Origin: Aphis gossypii
Taxonomy: Eukaryota > Arthropoda > Insecta > Hemiptera > Aphididae
Reading direction: 5' to 3'
Assembly (NCBI RefSeq): GCF_020184175.1
Contig: NC_065533.1
Location: 47,468,351 to 47,532,350, forward strand
DNA: 64,000 nt
The translations under genes were made by a program, and so were the position numbers. Of the stretch, positions 41,271-55,000 are shown one piece after another (within the stretch, counting starts at the first letter, position 1; each line of letters begins with the position of its first letter). Under the pieces are notes generated by a model. That model had not been told where the DNA came from and searched no databases. It worked only from the letters and a program-made list of their open reading frames with translations.

Positions 41271-42719
41271 ATGAAAAACCTTCGGGCGAATAACACACAC
41301 ACGTACATGCACGTGTATATATATATAGTTTAAGTATTATATTTTACGTATTTTATATATATTTATAAATCCAATCGGTCCACTAACAATATAATGATAA
41401 TATTCATGTAGTGGTTCAATAATATTATAGTATACCAATGCACCGGGTGCTTGATATCAAAGGTCCGACGTCCCAGGTGTATGTCTGGTCGGTCACCATA
41501 TTTTATGTTATATTATAATATAGGTACACGATTCCCATTATCTTAGAATATTTTTTATTATTTATTTTTATCTTATTATGGTTTTAGTTTTCAGAATTTT
41601 ATTATTATTTTTTATAAGTGATGATTTTGATTTTGGTTATTAAAAGCATAAATAATAAGGTTTCGTGTCTGTATTAAAATAAGCAAAATACTATACTTTT
41701 TATAATATCTATTTTTGACTTTCTTAAATAAAATTAAGTTCTCGCTATTCTTCATTTTTTTTTTTTTTTGTCAATTCATCATTTTTAAACATTTTTAATA
41801 CTACAATTCTTCAATTTAAGTATTTTCATGAATTTCACAACGATTTTTATTTTTATTTATCATTTTTTTTTATTAAAACTTATTTATAATTGTACAATAT
41901 TTTAGTACATAAAACTAAATTATAAATATTATGAAATGTATGTAATGTATGGAATATATAAATCGTTTTTTAATAATTTTTATGAAAAATACCATTATCC
42001 TCAATACGTAATTTAAATAAATACAATAAATTACTATCTTTTAAATATTTTACAATTTAATTATTAAAGTGTGTATTGTATAAGCACAAATAAATAATTA
42101 ATATTAAAATATTGAGAAAATTAAGTTATTTTTTAGTGTTATAAAATATTAAATACTTAAGTGTATCTAACTAATTTATTTCATTACAAATAACATAAAT
42201 AGAAACTTTCATTACATATTATGTGTCTTAAAATAATATTATTAGATGGATTGCAAATTTTTGTACTAAATTATATAAAAATAAATTGTTAAAACTACTC
42301 GTACAATCTTTATTTTAAAATATTAAAAAAAAATAATAGTAAATAATATTTTTAATTTTAATACATAATTGTATTATATTTTGAACTAAGGTATCTATGT
42401 GTGTTTTTTTTCTAAAAACTATAATGATAAAAATAATCTAACATGGTTCAAATTATTATAGTATAAAGTTCAAAATAAGTATCCAAGTTACTAGGTGCTA
42501 TCAGCTATTGATGTTGATTTTTGAACCACATGAATCTTAAAAATACTGTTATCTGTTTCAAGATTTTCAGCAAGTTCGGCTGGTTTAAAAAACAGTAGTT
42601 TTGAAAACCAAGCTCTGAAAAAATAAACGTAATTGGTCTTAAAGATAAACCACAATTTATTTTATTGTGTCTAATATTATAATAAACAGAGTGGTAAACG
42701 GTCATGATACTCTATTTAC

Positions 42720-43040
42720 TGTTTGTCGAAAAGTTTGCCCGTTTCCATCGACCCGGTCGGTAGTCAATTGTCCTCGTCCGCTCGTCTACCAAGCGCGTTT
42801 TAATATGGACAGTTTGTTGTTCAGCCCTGCCGACGAGTTTCGATGATTTATTTAAACTCTTAATCGGCCGCGGCAGACAAGCAAAACCGTCGAGCCGCAC
42901 ACAATAATGACGTCACGGGGGTGAATGCGAATTGATGGTTTGCGTGTCGACGCTATATTAGGCGGAGTTTTCCGGCTCGTTTTCTGTTTTTGTTTTCTGA
43001 CGAGGTGATGTAGGGGGATAGGTGTCCTCAGCTCTGCAGG
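42720..43040. promoter_or_regulatory. CpG-dense block with a CRE palindrome
   Basis: GC- and CpG-rich sequence including gacccggtcggtag, cggccgcggcag and the palindromic cAMP-response/bZIP site tgacgtca at 42908-42915. The open minus-strand frame at 42712-42900 is Arg/Lys-rich and without homology. Best read as a possible regulatory element. Confidence 0.3.
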
Positions 43041-43389
43041 GTGTGGTCTCTATATATTATATATTATATTTACCTACAGTGGTCTATAGCTGACCCATCA
43101 TGCACGAACCATGACATATTAATAACAAGATTGGTAAATTATAGGCACGCATACACGCATCATGCGTATGTGTGAGAGTGTGTGGGTATGTGGGTGATGG
43201 GTGTGTGAGTTTACGTACACCGCAGCTGTGTTATTGATTACCGAAATTTATACTCTGAAAACACATCGTGTAATAATAATAATACAACTATCTAGCTAAT
43301 TTTTGTGTGTGTGGGTGTGTGTGTGTGTATACTGTGCAGTGCGTGTGTCGAGTGCTCCTATATTTTGGTATACTATTATAAATTAGGTA

Positions 43390-43575
43390 TCGGTTACTTT
43401 ACGTCGTTACCAATAATTCTAGAATACGAGTTATATTTTGGAAGCTTGTGACGATCTTCGAGGATAAAAACCACCGTCCTTCCGTACATATCCGTATGAG
43501 CAGTCGATACTAACACAGTATAAGATCTATCTCGGGCAAACTACTCGCGGGCGCGTACATGTAACACGCGTAGAA
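43390..43575. promoter_or_regulatory. CpG-rich block in the large intron
   Basis: Frequent CpG words, ending actactcgcgggcgcgtac, in AT-rich flanks. TG microsatellite sequence lies just upstream (about 43304-43330). Confidence 0.2.
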
Positions 43576-43844
43576 ATACATTTCTAAACACACACTCATC
43601 AAACATTTAAATCCTAAATAACTATTACATTTATGCAACCTACATGATAAAACGAATGAGTTCCGTGATCCGAAAATTGTCAATTTTATGATTTTTAAAT
43701 TATTTCAAAAATATTTTATTCTCCCGTGCGTCGAAGCAAATGAAGACATTTTTGAAAGGAATTTTCAGTAAACGTGCATAAAGTGAATAATATAACTTAT
43801 ACATATCTAAACTTCATTGTATTTTAATATCAATTTATTATTAT

Positions 43845-44100
43845 TTTAGATTCTAAGTGGAGCAAAGAATGTATTGATTTTACAATGATGTGTGTGTGTG
43901 TGTGCGTGTGTGTGTGTTTCCTTTTTCTATATTTTCTTTATTGTTTGTATTTAAAGAAATATCTTGTAATAATAAAAAAAAATTATGTTTATCAACTTAG
44001 AGTGAAGTTTCTGATAATCAATTGGATCTCTTTGGTACTTTTAGGAGACCAAAATTGTAAGTTCACAGTACTTTTCAAAATAATCAGGGAGAAAAAAACA
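43845..44100 (+). repeat. Dispersed repeat copy (same 24-bp core) followed by a TG microsatellite
   Basis: The core at 43867-43890 is identical over 24 bp to the reverse complement of 5716-5739. The preceding bases (gattctaagtggagcaaa) match the flank of the 6248-6271 copy with a few changes. The core runs directly into a TG/CG dinucleotide tract at 43889-43917. The right boundary is a guess. Confidence 0.65.
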
Positions 44101-44639
44101 TATATTTAAATTATAATGTTTTTATTAAAATAATTGTTTGGTAAGTTTTGTTAAAATAAATATTTTTTCGCATCTATATTATAAGGTGATCAAATTAAGA
44201 TTTATTTATTGTAGTTAAATTTATTACTTGCGTTTATCTACTATATTAGCATGGAATGATTTTCTAATAAATCTAATGAAATCGACAAAAAACATTATTA
44301 GTTTTTGATCAGTTAGCTGATTATCGACAGAAACCCCAAAACAAGCTGCCTGAATAATTTGTATAACATCTATTAGTTTATTTATTTAGATTTGATGCCA
44401 TTAGATATATTATTTGAAAAATAAAATTAATGAAATTAATGATACTTTTACGTTCGGTAAAAAAAAAATTCAATTCTCAAAATTATGTAAAATATTACTA
44501 TAATTTTTATCCATATATGAGACTGATTACAATACCGTATACACATAATTACTTATTATTTTTATGTACGATGAACAAAAAAAAAAAAAAAATGAACGTG
44601 TGTTTTGCGAATTTATTATTGTAGTGAGTCGTTAACAAA

Positions 44640-44820
44640 ATTATGTTATGACGTGAAGAGAGGTGAAGTACCACGTGGTTTTCTCAACAAAACAACACGC
44701 AGATACTTGAGTCGTCTCGATAATGTCTCGTGATTTTCACGCCAGTAATCGCATCGTTAAACACGCGTAAATGCCGAATCGAAAACCCATCGGAACGAGA
44801 TGTACGTTATATGTTTATTT
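44640..44820. promoter_or_regulatory. CpG-rich patch in the large intron
   Basis: A short, mixed-composition, CpG-containing patch (ccacgtgg, gtcgtctcgataatgtctcg, acacgcgtaaatgccg). It includes a cacgtg E-box. Function is not known. Confidence 0.15.
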
Positions 44821-46499
44821 CGATTAACAATTTTCCAGACACAGTAACTTAAAAATAAGTGTAAATTATCTTACAAAACAAATAAAACATACATTGAGTG
44901 TTAATAATAGTCGCGTGATATAAAATTATTATTTTACAATTATTGATGTGTAAATATAATTATTGAGGGAATGGCGATTGTGATTATTTTAATCACCTGA
45001 ACCAGCCCCGGATATTATATAAGTAAAAAAAAAATAATCGATATTCAATAATATAGAGTTATTATGATTTATGTCGGTGTCCGATACTATAATTTTAAAA
45101 TGACTCCCATCGAACGATTCGATATCATAATAATAATACATATTACTTTAATATCGTAATCAGACAAGTGTTTTTAGTTTTACCCATACGCATACGTTTA
45201 ATTTATAGATAATTTATACATATCATTTGAAATTTGAAATTTATCCAACAAAAAAGCGACTTACTGCAATTTTGATCTGATGAAATGTAAGGTGCTATCA
45301 TATACTGCTAAAGGTGTGTTAATGAATCAATACAATGAACTTCACCGTTTTATAAATTAAAACTGTAATAACAATGTCAGTATAGCTATGGTTTAACACC
45401 TATAAAATTAAGATTTATCATTTATCAGTCACATATAAAAATTGTGTATTTATAATAATAAAAATGTTTGACAAATTTACCTTATGTTTAAAAATCGTAC
45501 ATAGAAAACGAATTATTAACTATGCACTTTTCGAACCATCATGATTACATAATAATTCACGTTTCATTGAAATCGGTTCATTATAGTGTAGGAGGAGATA
45601 GTTTAAATAAATTGACATTCAAATGAGGGATAGAAGGGTATCGCTTTTCTCCGCCCCGGTTATACAATAATAGGTAGTAATAATATTCATGATAATTCAA
45701 ATACGTGAAAAATGTGTTACGTCAAAATTGTATAATAATCAATATTAATTAATAATATAAAAAAGTATAATAATTTTAAAAATAGTTTAGAAATTACAGA
45801 TGCAATTTTTTTTAACCACTGTTTGTGGTATCACTTTTTTTCAGTTTGACATCGTAATAATAGTCACGCATATGATAGGACGAAGGGTTTTTTCGATGGA
45901 AAATGACGAATATATGACGTTTTAGTATATTACATGATTATAATTTGAAAAAAATATAAGTAGATATTAGCATTGCTTTACGTGTATAAAAATCTATAAA
46001 TATAATATATTTATTATATACTGCAACGGGATCGGAGAAATTGTTTGACATATTTAACTCAGTGACAAACTGCAAAATCTCTTAAATTATAATTATAACC
46101 ATGACTGGAACATCATGAAAGATAATTTAAAATAATAAATTTCAACTGATAAATTTTATTAGTGTACAATCTTAATTAAATATTACATATTATAGTATAA
46201 TAGAGAATACTTAAGTATATTATTTACGTAGTCATCCTGTAATCCTTAATATGGGTTACTGTTCATGGCGATTAGATTGAAGTCAAATGTAGACACGTAC
46301 GTAAAACTATACTGAATAAACCAATAACATAACCAGTGTGGTTCGAAAAACGATAATTTTAGCATTTTAATTGGATACAAAATAAACTTTTGAATTTCTA
46401 TTGATAGCGCAACGTTATATATATATATATACCAGTGAAAAGGGAAAACGATAAATTTTGAACGTCGGATCGTGTTTCGAATTGGCTTAGTATATCAAA

Positions 46500-47030
46500 A
46501 AGTTGTTACACTGGGCGTGAGGGGGATGAGGTGTATGCAAGTAGTTGTTATTGTTGTTTTCGTCGTTTTTTTTTCCTCTCTCGTTATAATTATTACGTCG
46601 CGGTAAACCCGAGTTTTTACGTTAGGAGAAAAGAAATCGTAAGCGAAACGCCTAAAAACAGCGTCCCCCCGCACACACCATCGACGTCAGCCTATTAAAA
46701 CGGATTGGTTGTCAAACGGTAAAAGCCACTTTGGGAGTCATTCATAAACCGTTGGTCACTGAACCGCGAACATACACACACACATACACAAACACTCGTA
46801 TGATAGCGTGTACACAAAACCGTTACGGAAAACCCCAAAACTCAAAAGCATTATTTTATTTTTTTATCATTCACAACTACAACTGTTTGGGCGGTTTGGC
46901 AGACGCCCCTTAATGTTCCACGCGTATAAATCAACCCGCCTGCCAAACCCACTCGAATTGCGGGTTCACGTAGTAAGCAATCTCACGACAAAATCCCGCG
47001 TGAAACCTGTTTTGTAAAAAATAATTTCTC
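46500..47030. promoter_or_regulatory. CpG-rich block in the large intron
   Basis: A half-kilobase of mixed composition. It contains gacgtcag at about 46683 and an inverted pair tttggcag / ctgccaaa around 46893-46951. Two overlapping frames are open by chance and show no family resemblance. Candidate enhancer by composition only. Confidence 0.2.
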
Positions 47031-47636
47031 CGTTTTTACCAGACTAAAATATTGTACAGTGAGCTTCATCCGAGTTCCGTCACGACTAAAAACGATTTAA
47101 TTTAAAGATATACTATACCTAGTTCCTTACTAAGTTGTTTAATAAATAGATATACTAAATGATTCCGTCCTGTTTGATATTTTCCTTATTATTGCAATAT
47201 CATATTAAGACGTGAGAATTATATTCTATATTATTAAAATAATGCTACACTTATAAATAAACTATGCTAGTATATATGTACGAATTAATTAAGTCTATAT
47301 AATCTAATTTAACTATATATTGTATTATTCATAAATAAATATTATTCGATTCCAGTTATCACTCTAAATAAATATATCAGTCTTTATTTGTACGTTTTTT
47401 TATTTGCGAAATAATAATTTATATTAAAAATGGATCGATTATTATGTGTAATTTTAATTACTAAAAATAAATTAACGTTTTTTAGTGAAAAAAAAAAAAA
47501 TTAAAAACCGTATTTTACAATAAAGAAAGTCTTTACTATTAGTAGATCAAAAGAATCAAATATTCATTTCACTAATTTTTACTGCCAGACATAGCAAAAA
47601 CACTGTCTTATAAACATGCATTTGAATAAAAATAGA

Positions 47637-47646
47637 ATGTGATGAG
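47637..47646. repeat. Target-site duplication, left copy (atgtgatgag)
   Basis: Ten bases identical to 47901-47910, bracketing the LINE remnant. They extend to 11 if the preceding shared a is counted. Confidence 0.8.
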
Positions 47647-47900
47647 GCAGTTTCAGAGACCTGATATAGTTACATTGCACTGACGTAACCAAGGATCTCT
47701 AGTTAGACAGAGGAAGAACCAATAGATAAAAAACCTTTAGGAAGACCCAGATTAAGGTAGAAAGACTGTGTAAAAAAGGACTTAAAACATTAGAACCAGG
47801 AATCAGATGGAGAAAAGCTGCAGAGTACAGGGACAGATGGAAAGATTTGTATTTAGCGGTATGGTCTTAAAGGCCGAAAACAAAAAGCAAAAAAAAAAAA
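47647..47900 (+). mobile_element. 5'-truncated non-LTR retrotransposon (3' end of reverse-transcriptase ORF plus A-rich tail)
   Basis: From 47710 one frame reads EEPIDKKPLGRPRLR, a stop where Trp is expected, KDCVKKDLKTLEPGIRWRKA, then AEYRDRWKDLYLAVWS and a stop codon. The GRPRxRWxD...W..A..RD.W pattern is the typical C-terminal tail of LINE reverse transcriptases in arthropods. An A-rich 3' tail follows (about 47876-47900). The insert is flanked by identical 10-bp direct repeats, atgtgatgag, which marks it as a target-primed insertion truncated at its 5' end. Clade (Jockey, RTE, CR1 or other) cannot be decided from so short a tail. The internal stop means it is not functional. Confidence 0.85.
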
Positions 47901-47910
47901 ATGTGATGAG
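47901..47910. repeat. Target-site duplication, right copy (atgtgatgag)
   Basis: It follows directly after the A-rich tail of the LINE remnant and is identical to the left copy. Confidence 0.8.
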
Positions 47911-49389
47911 TTCCAATTACATTTTACACTGCAAACAGCTTATGAGATTTTTTAAAAGGTTATATTATATTCTACCAATGAAGATAAAATGGTTGCATAA
48001 AACAAGATCTAAAAATTTGTCTACTTGTTGCCATTTTTATCAATTTATGAAGTAGGATAATTTTTTACTTCTGAACTGGTGAGAATTAACAAGTTAATGG
48101 AAAAGTAGATTTGGTGAATGAAATTTGCTATGGTTTTATTTATATATTATTATTTTTGTTTTTTGAGAAGTAGACATTTGATTTGTGTACGTGCAAAATA
48201 GTTTCAGGTCTTAAAACGATATCGATAACGAATACGTCGAGTACTACTCCCTCGTTGTTTTGTTACGGATCCATTTATGTTTATCGTGTATAGTAATAAT
48301 GGTTAGGTGCACAAGAACATAAATATCACCACGGCAGCTGCCCGCCAAATCTAAACGAAAAATATTAAACATTTACCTACATATTTTATAATGTACAACG
48401 TATTTATTATGTATTATTCACGACATTAACGAAGTAAATAAAAACACAGTGTTTGGTTATAAAATTTGTTTTTATAATACTGTTGATGAAATTAATAAAT
48501 ATTCTATTCATTATTATAAAAATTATTTATGTCAAATAAGCTCCCGGCAAATAGTTTCAATAGATGACAAAAAAATGAAAAAAAAATGTAATAGACTTAA
48601 AAACCAAAAGCTTTCAAGTTTCAAAAGCAAAAAAAAAGTTAATATCCTTAAAAATACAATGAAAACGCATCATGACGTGTATTGGATAGTTAATGTTATT
48701 GTATTTATCAATAACATTTGTTGAGTTGAAATAAATGAAAAACAAGGCAACTTTTATAAAGGAAATTGAAATACAGAAAAATATAATCATTGTAATTAAC
48801 TTTTTTATTTCATAATAACATTTATATTTTTCAATGGATATTAGGTATATTATCGTATTATAAATTGCATTGTTTTCTTTCGTAGTTTTTTTTTTTTTTT
48901 TAAGTGCACATATATTATTGCAATTAATTAAAAACTTAAATATAAATAATATAATTAATGTTTTAAAACATAATTATTTTTTTATTTTTTATTTATAAAA
49001 AATAGAATATTATCGTAAAACTTTAAACTAAACTAAACATATATCAATATTATTGTAAGTAATAATCATGTATATAAAAATAATTATTATTATGTAGTTT
49101 TTTTTTTAATATTTTATAAAAAATTTAGAAAAAAGTCTTGAGAAAACATAATATCAAGTTTCTTTAAAAAGCTTATGCAACTCCTATAGTTCATAAAATA
49201 TTTTATTTTACTCGATGATGAATATAACACTCAACAACCAAGATTAATAATTTAATGGAGATAACCAATATTTTATAAAAAACTATTTTTAATTTATTTC
49301 GTGTAGTATTTAATTTCATCAATAAATGGTTTTACTCACAGAGACCAATGAATAAAATACGAAGTATGTACCTATACACAGATTCGTTT

Positions 49390-49600
49390 AATATTTATTC
49401 GACGAATCTTGTAGAGTGCAGATGGTATAATATGTATACCAAAACTATTGATAACCATAAATCACTGACCAAACGCGTTAGTGGTCCAAATTGTGTCCAC
49501 CTAAACTTCACTGGATGAGATATAATCAGACCACCTTTACCAGACAGGTCAGCTCTTGGGAATATAAAAGGGATCAAAGCTTGTTTTCGTCACATCACTG
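49390..49600 (-). other. Unassigned stretch with an open minus-strand frame
   Basis: Less AT-rich than its surroundings and open for 60 codons on the minus strand. The translation begins at TTG and includes FPRADLSGKGGLIISHPVKF. I recognise no family. It may be a fragment of a decayed mobile element. Confidence 0.2.
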
Positions 49601-50336
49601 TAAAGCTATTCAGATGTAAATTTTTGAAATAAAAATACTTAAACATAGATTGGTAACTACTTTATTGAATTTACTCGTCGAAAAAATGCAAGTTTTTTTT
49701 TATTTTTTAAAATATCAACTAATAACAACTGACGTTATTATACCATGACTTTTGCATAATAGAATACTTAAATTTCATAAAAAATATAATTAAATTATAT
49801 TTGAGCAGGTTAACACTAAGCCTAAGTTAAACGAAACTGTAACTAATTTAATATCGTTTGATTTGAATCCTGATTTTGCTTATACGCCTAAACTATAACC
49901 TTTCAGCATCAAATATAGAATATAAATATATACAACCAAAAATTAGTAAAAATGTAATTTATCATACATTTTTTTTTTACGTTTTTATAACTCAGAAAAT
50001 AATAACATTTTTAACAATCAAATTGGTTAATGTAGAGTCAGTTATTATATGAATATAACAGAACAAATAAAATACTTTAGTTGAATTATTAATAACTAGT
50101 AATTTTTTCATATTTACTGTGAAAATATTATGAAATATTTATACTTTTATAATTTAATAATAATTTAATTTAAATTTAAATACCTATATTATAAAATTAT
50201 TATCTTTAAAAAATGCGTTTAATAATTTAGGTTTTTTACCATAATATAATAAATTGTGGAATTTAAATTTATAATTTTTTTTAATACAGCCTACAGGTAA
50301 ATCTATTTTTTTTATTACACTAGAAAAATGCCATTG

Positions 50337-50339
<3 letters not shown>

Positions 50340-50371
<32 letters not shown>
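50340..50371. repeat. TTA trinucleotide microsatellite
   Basis: About ten consecutive tat/tta units. Confidence 0.9.
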
Positions 50372-51145
50372 GTATGATACTTAACTATTGAATCTGACAT
50401 TCATCGCAGTAAACATTTTATTTATTTTTTATCGTTGGAATGAGACGGAGAAATTTTATTGAGATCCTTTTAAAAACCACTGTACTAGAAGTCTAGTTCA
50501 AAATACGTAGAATTAAAATATTTTATTATATTACATTCCATGTCACATATTTATTTATCAATATTGTGATATTTCATGTGCCATTTATATAGCAGCTTCA
50601 ATAATATATACTATTTAAATATTCAAAGAAAGTATAGGACGTCCTTAAATCTAATTAAAACTTATTTATATATATATTATATATAGGTAACTATTGGTAA
50701 TAATTTTCAAATACTATACCTTGATCAAATTATAAATAACAAGTATTAATTATAAGAACTTCGTAACTATATCATAATAATTACAAACGTAAGATTATTC
50801 AGTGAAATATTGTATTTAAATGAACAAACACTGGCATCGCAACGCTTTTAACCGAATGTTCAAAAACTAAACACTAATAGTCTTTAAAACACAGTTAATC
50901 ATTCACGAATCATAACTAAATATTATAATATATTCTTATACATATATTTTTTTAATATTGTATGCTATCTATATTTGCCTAATATATTATATATTAGCAT
51001 AAAAACCAAACGAAATAGGTGTGAAAAAAATAAAAACAAAAACCAAAAAAATGTGACCGAGCAATGTATTTTACGGTGCTATTGTGCATCGTTGTGCATT
51101 TTATGGCACACGGTGCTTTGTAACCGAACGTTGTCGTTGCTTTTT

Positions 51146-51170
51146 TACTATTATTATTATTATTATTATT
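51146..51170. repeat. TTA trinucleotide microsatellite
   Basis: About eight units. On the minus strand it encodes the Asn run in an otherwise non-coding 119-codon frame. Confidence 0.85.
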
Positions 51171-51839
51171 GTGGTTGTTGTGCCGCAACATTGCTCGCAT
51201 TATAATAAATAAAAAAATATGCATTGGGGCGGCGGGTTTACCAAAGACATCTATATTGGGATGGTCTATAAAAAAAGAAGAAAAAAATAAGAGCCAAAAA
51301 AATGATTGGGTGGAAGAGAGATAGAGATGAGTGGTGTGAGGAGATGTAGACACGGAAGGAGACGGACTTTGTGAGAGGAAATGTCAGATGATTGCGTAGT
51401 AAAAAAACCCAGTTTTATTATTCACATATCGAAACTATACAGTATTTGGGCGGTTTCCGACGCATACAAAACATTATTATTCAATGGGCTTATTCGTGTA
51501 TACTGTATAGGTACTGCAAATGTTTAATGTTTATGTATGCTGAGTGATTCACTAAGCATTCTTGCTCTCGTTGTTTTTTTTTTTTAATAAAAAATTAATT
51601 TAAATTCTGATTTTCAAAAATTTTAAATAGGTATATTAAACTTATTAAATTGTTTACAACATAAAGAGTGCCTTTGTTATAATTTTGTTTTTTAGCGTTA
51701 GAAAACCCCTATCTTTTTCTGTAAATTATTTAGAGGTTATTTTTTTTGAAAATTGTTAATATTCTTACCTAATTTAAAATTTGAACGAGTAACTTCTCAA
51801 TCATTAAAATGTTTGTACTAATATTAGTACTCTTAGAAA

Positions 51840-52010
51840 ACAAAGTTAAATAACTTATGAACTATTCATTCAAATCTTGATTTTGATAAGTCAACATTTT
51901 CAAAAAAATTATTTATCAAATAATTTATAATAGAAAATATGGCTCTCATTTAAAAAATACAAGTTTGTACATTTACAATACAATACATTTCTTGGGTATT
52001 CCATAAGATC
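51840..52010 (+). repeat. Dispersed repeat family B, copy 2
   Basis: It matches the 36360-36480 copy over about 55 bp with several mismatches, in the same orientation, 15.5 kb away. No coding frame is present. Confidence 0.45.
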
Positions 52011-55000
52011 TTAAGAATTTAAAAACATTAAGGTCTTAAAGTAAATATTCTAAAAAATTCTAAAAATTAATCAATCTAAAAATATTACATTTCAATGGAT
52101 ATGTCCAATATAATATTATTTACATACATAGTTAATTACGAAAATAATAAATCCCAGACGATTAATTGTCACTATTTTCTCGTTTCTCAAGATTTTCGTC
52201 TAAAACAATGAAATATTACGCTTTTCAAATGTGGAACTCATACAGAATTATCGAACTCATAGGTTAAAATAACTCAACCCCAATCAGGGTATAACGCTAT
52301 TATGCTTTTCGTAATTTTTTTTTACATTAAATTTATTAAAAAGAAAAAAAATTATATATTAAAATTATACTTACCGTAATGTAATTCATTAATTGCCCTG
52401 AACTTTTTTTTTTTTATTATTATTAGAATATTAAAATTGAATAATCAGTAAATATTGACAAATCAATACTATTAATACAAACAATGTTTATAAAGTAAAA
52501 TGCAATAACATAAATTAGCTAAATTATTTAAAGACTGGGTACTTGGACAAAGGAGCAATTCATTTATGGAATTTAATGACGTGAGCAATGAAAGTTAATA
52601 TAATCAGTAAGTCATGACATAATGTTAGGATGAGAAGAGATGTGAAATAATTAGTTTTTATAAGACTTAATACAACAGTAATAAGAAGTTAGTTAAGAGG
52701 ATTTAAAATGTATTTGAATTCATCGGGAATTCAAGTAGTGAAATTGCACTATTTTTTATAAGAGTAAGAAAGGATTTTATTTCAATGATTATTGATTAGT
52801 GACCCTCAGTCACATTGTAATACGAACGAGGTTTTGTGAAGTTTTTGTGGCTAATTTATAATTCACTCTTTCAATTGTTATCAAATTTTATTCACTAACG
52901 TTGAAATAGAAATTATTTAAGCCGTTTAAAGATCAATTTATATAAAGTACTGTAATATTGTAATATATCTTGAGTTTGGACAATTTGCGATTAACTAACC
53001 TACCTTCTGTAATTCCATTGTTTGTGTTTAATAAAAATCAAAAATCATTAAACATACTTATTTGCTATGTATTATATAATTGTAAGTAAACATTAGACTA
53101 AATAAAAAATAATTAACTTTGCACACAAAAATAACTACCAAACTTCAATCGTTACGGTACGGTGTATGTCAATATTATATTGTTAATTAACTTATATATA
53201 CAGATAACCTTTAAAAAAATAAATAAAATGTACGATAATTCAATACTACTTATATTATCAACATAATAAATTTATATTTATCTATTTAATTTAATTTAAT
53301 TTTTTTCTTTTTACTTATTTACCGTGAATTTTTCTTTTATAGTCTTGTTAAAGTTTATTTATTTTTTTTATATACACATATTATTTATACATATATAATA
53401 TTACAAAAGATATTACAAATTATTATTTAAGTTATTTTTAATTATATACTTATTATACGAATAACATTATAAGTAAATTGCAATTATGATTTTATTTTTA
53501 AAATATATACTTTTGTTATTATTATTTTTTATTATCTATAATATTTAAATTGTCTTGAATGCTTATCAATAACTACATTAATATTTTTAATCCTACTGAT
53601 ATAATATAATATTTGGTTAGGAAATCTCAAATCCTTTTTATTTTCTTATATCTAGTACTATATTGTAACAGTTTTTTACAACGACTTAGAAAGGTTATAT
53701 CATATTTAATGCATGATATGTTAAAAAAATGGAAATATGTAACTAATGAATATTTTAAGACATTCAGATTGTTTTCATTTTGTACAGTAATATAGTTATA
53801 TTACCTGTTTATCACGCCATGCAACATAGTCATATTATTAAAAAAAAAAAATTGCCCATACCTATTAACAAAAAAAAAAAAAAAACCATTCTTTTTTGTA
53901 TAATAATCGATACTTTTTACATTTGAAACTATATATTTTAGTATGTTACTTATACTGTACATATACAAGTATAAAATATATGTTTGGAGTACTTGATTGG
54001 ATTTCTGATTTCAAATTTAAAAAAAAAAGTAGTCGGAGGTAAGTTGTAAAGCAGATATTTTAATATAATAAGAATAATAAATTAATTGGCATTGATTTTT
54101 GTGAGTCGTAAACTGGAACGTTGTTACCAATCGAAACATTCAGAAAATATTTGGGTCGTCCTATTATAATAATTACTTTTTTGATTTAAATTTTATCCAC
54201 ATTTTTGTTTTGCTTTTTGTTGCCAAATAAATATCCTCACGTACTTATTGTTGTGAAGTAAAGTTGGGAAAAAGCCACATTCATCTATAAATTTCATAAA
54301 CGTAATCAATATTTGTTGATACGTTTTACTCGCTTTAGATGCTCCGCTGATTGATTATCATTCGTCATAATCATAAAATCATAAAATACGTAAATTATTT
54401 TTTAATTTAAAAGTCATAGAATTTTTATTTTTAATAGCAAGTTTCGATAATACAATATATGAATGTTACTGATAAGCCGTTCTTATAACGATTAAAAATA
54501 TCGATAAAATATATGCTTATATTCTGACATTTGAATTTTAAATGTTGTCTAGTTGAATATGAAATTGGATAACGAAAAGTAATCATTCCTTCAATAATAT
54601 CATAATTATTTTTTCTGTAATTTATTTAAATATTAATAGTAGGGATTTGAAACTTTTTACCAATAATTCACATATTATAATTATCGTACATATTGGTATT
54701 TTTACCAATAACCAATAGACTACCTAGCCATAGTATGTGAATAATATGTATAACATTCACCCTGTTGTACGCGGTATGTCAGTAATGGTTTATAAGATAA
54801 TTAAAATAATATTATTATTGTATTTTATGATTATTATTATACCTATCTAAATTTATTCCATGTTTTCGTCAAAAATTAGGCTATCATACCATTTCAGTAA
54901 TATTATAATATAATGCCTATCAATAATATGGAAAATAATACAATACTATTAATGAAAAATAAATTACCAATTTGGTTTTAATAATATAAATATAACATAA

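Noticed and set aside
50994..51353. 119-codon minus-strand frame with an Asn run
   Set aside because: It starts at a non-ATG codon, the Asn run comes from the TTA microsatellite, and the rest is Phe-rich low complexity.
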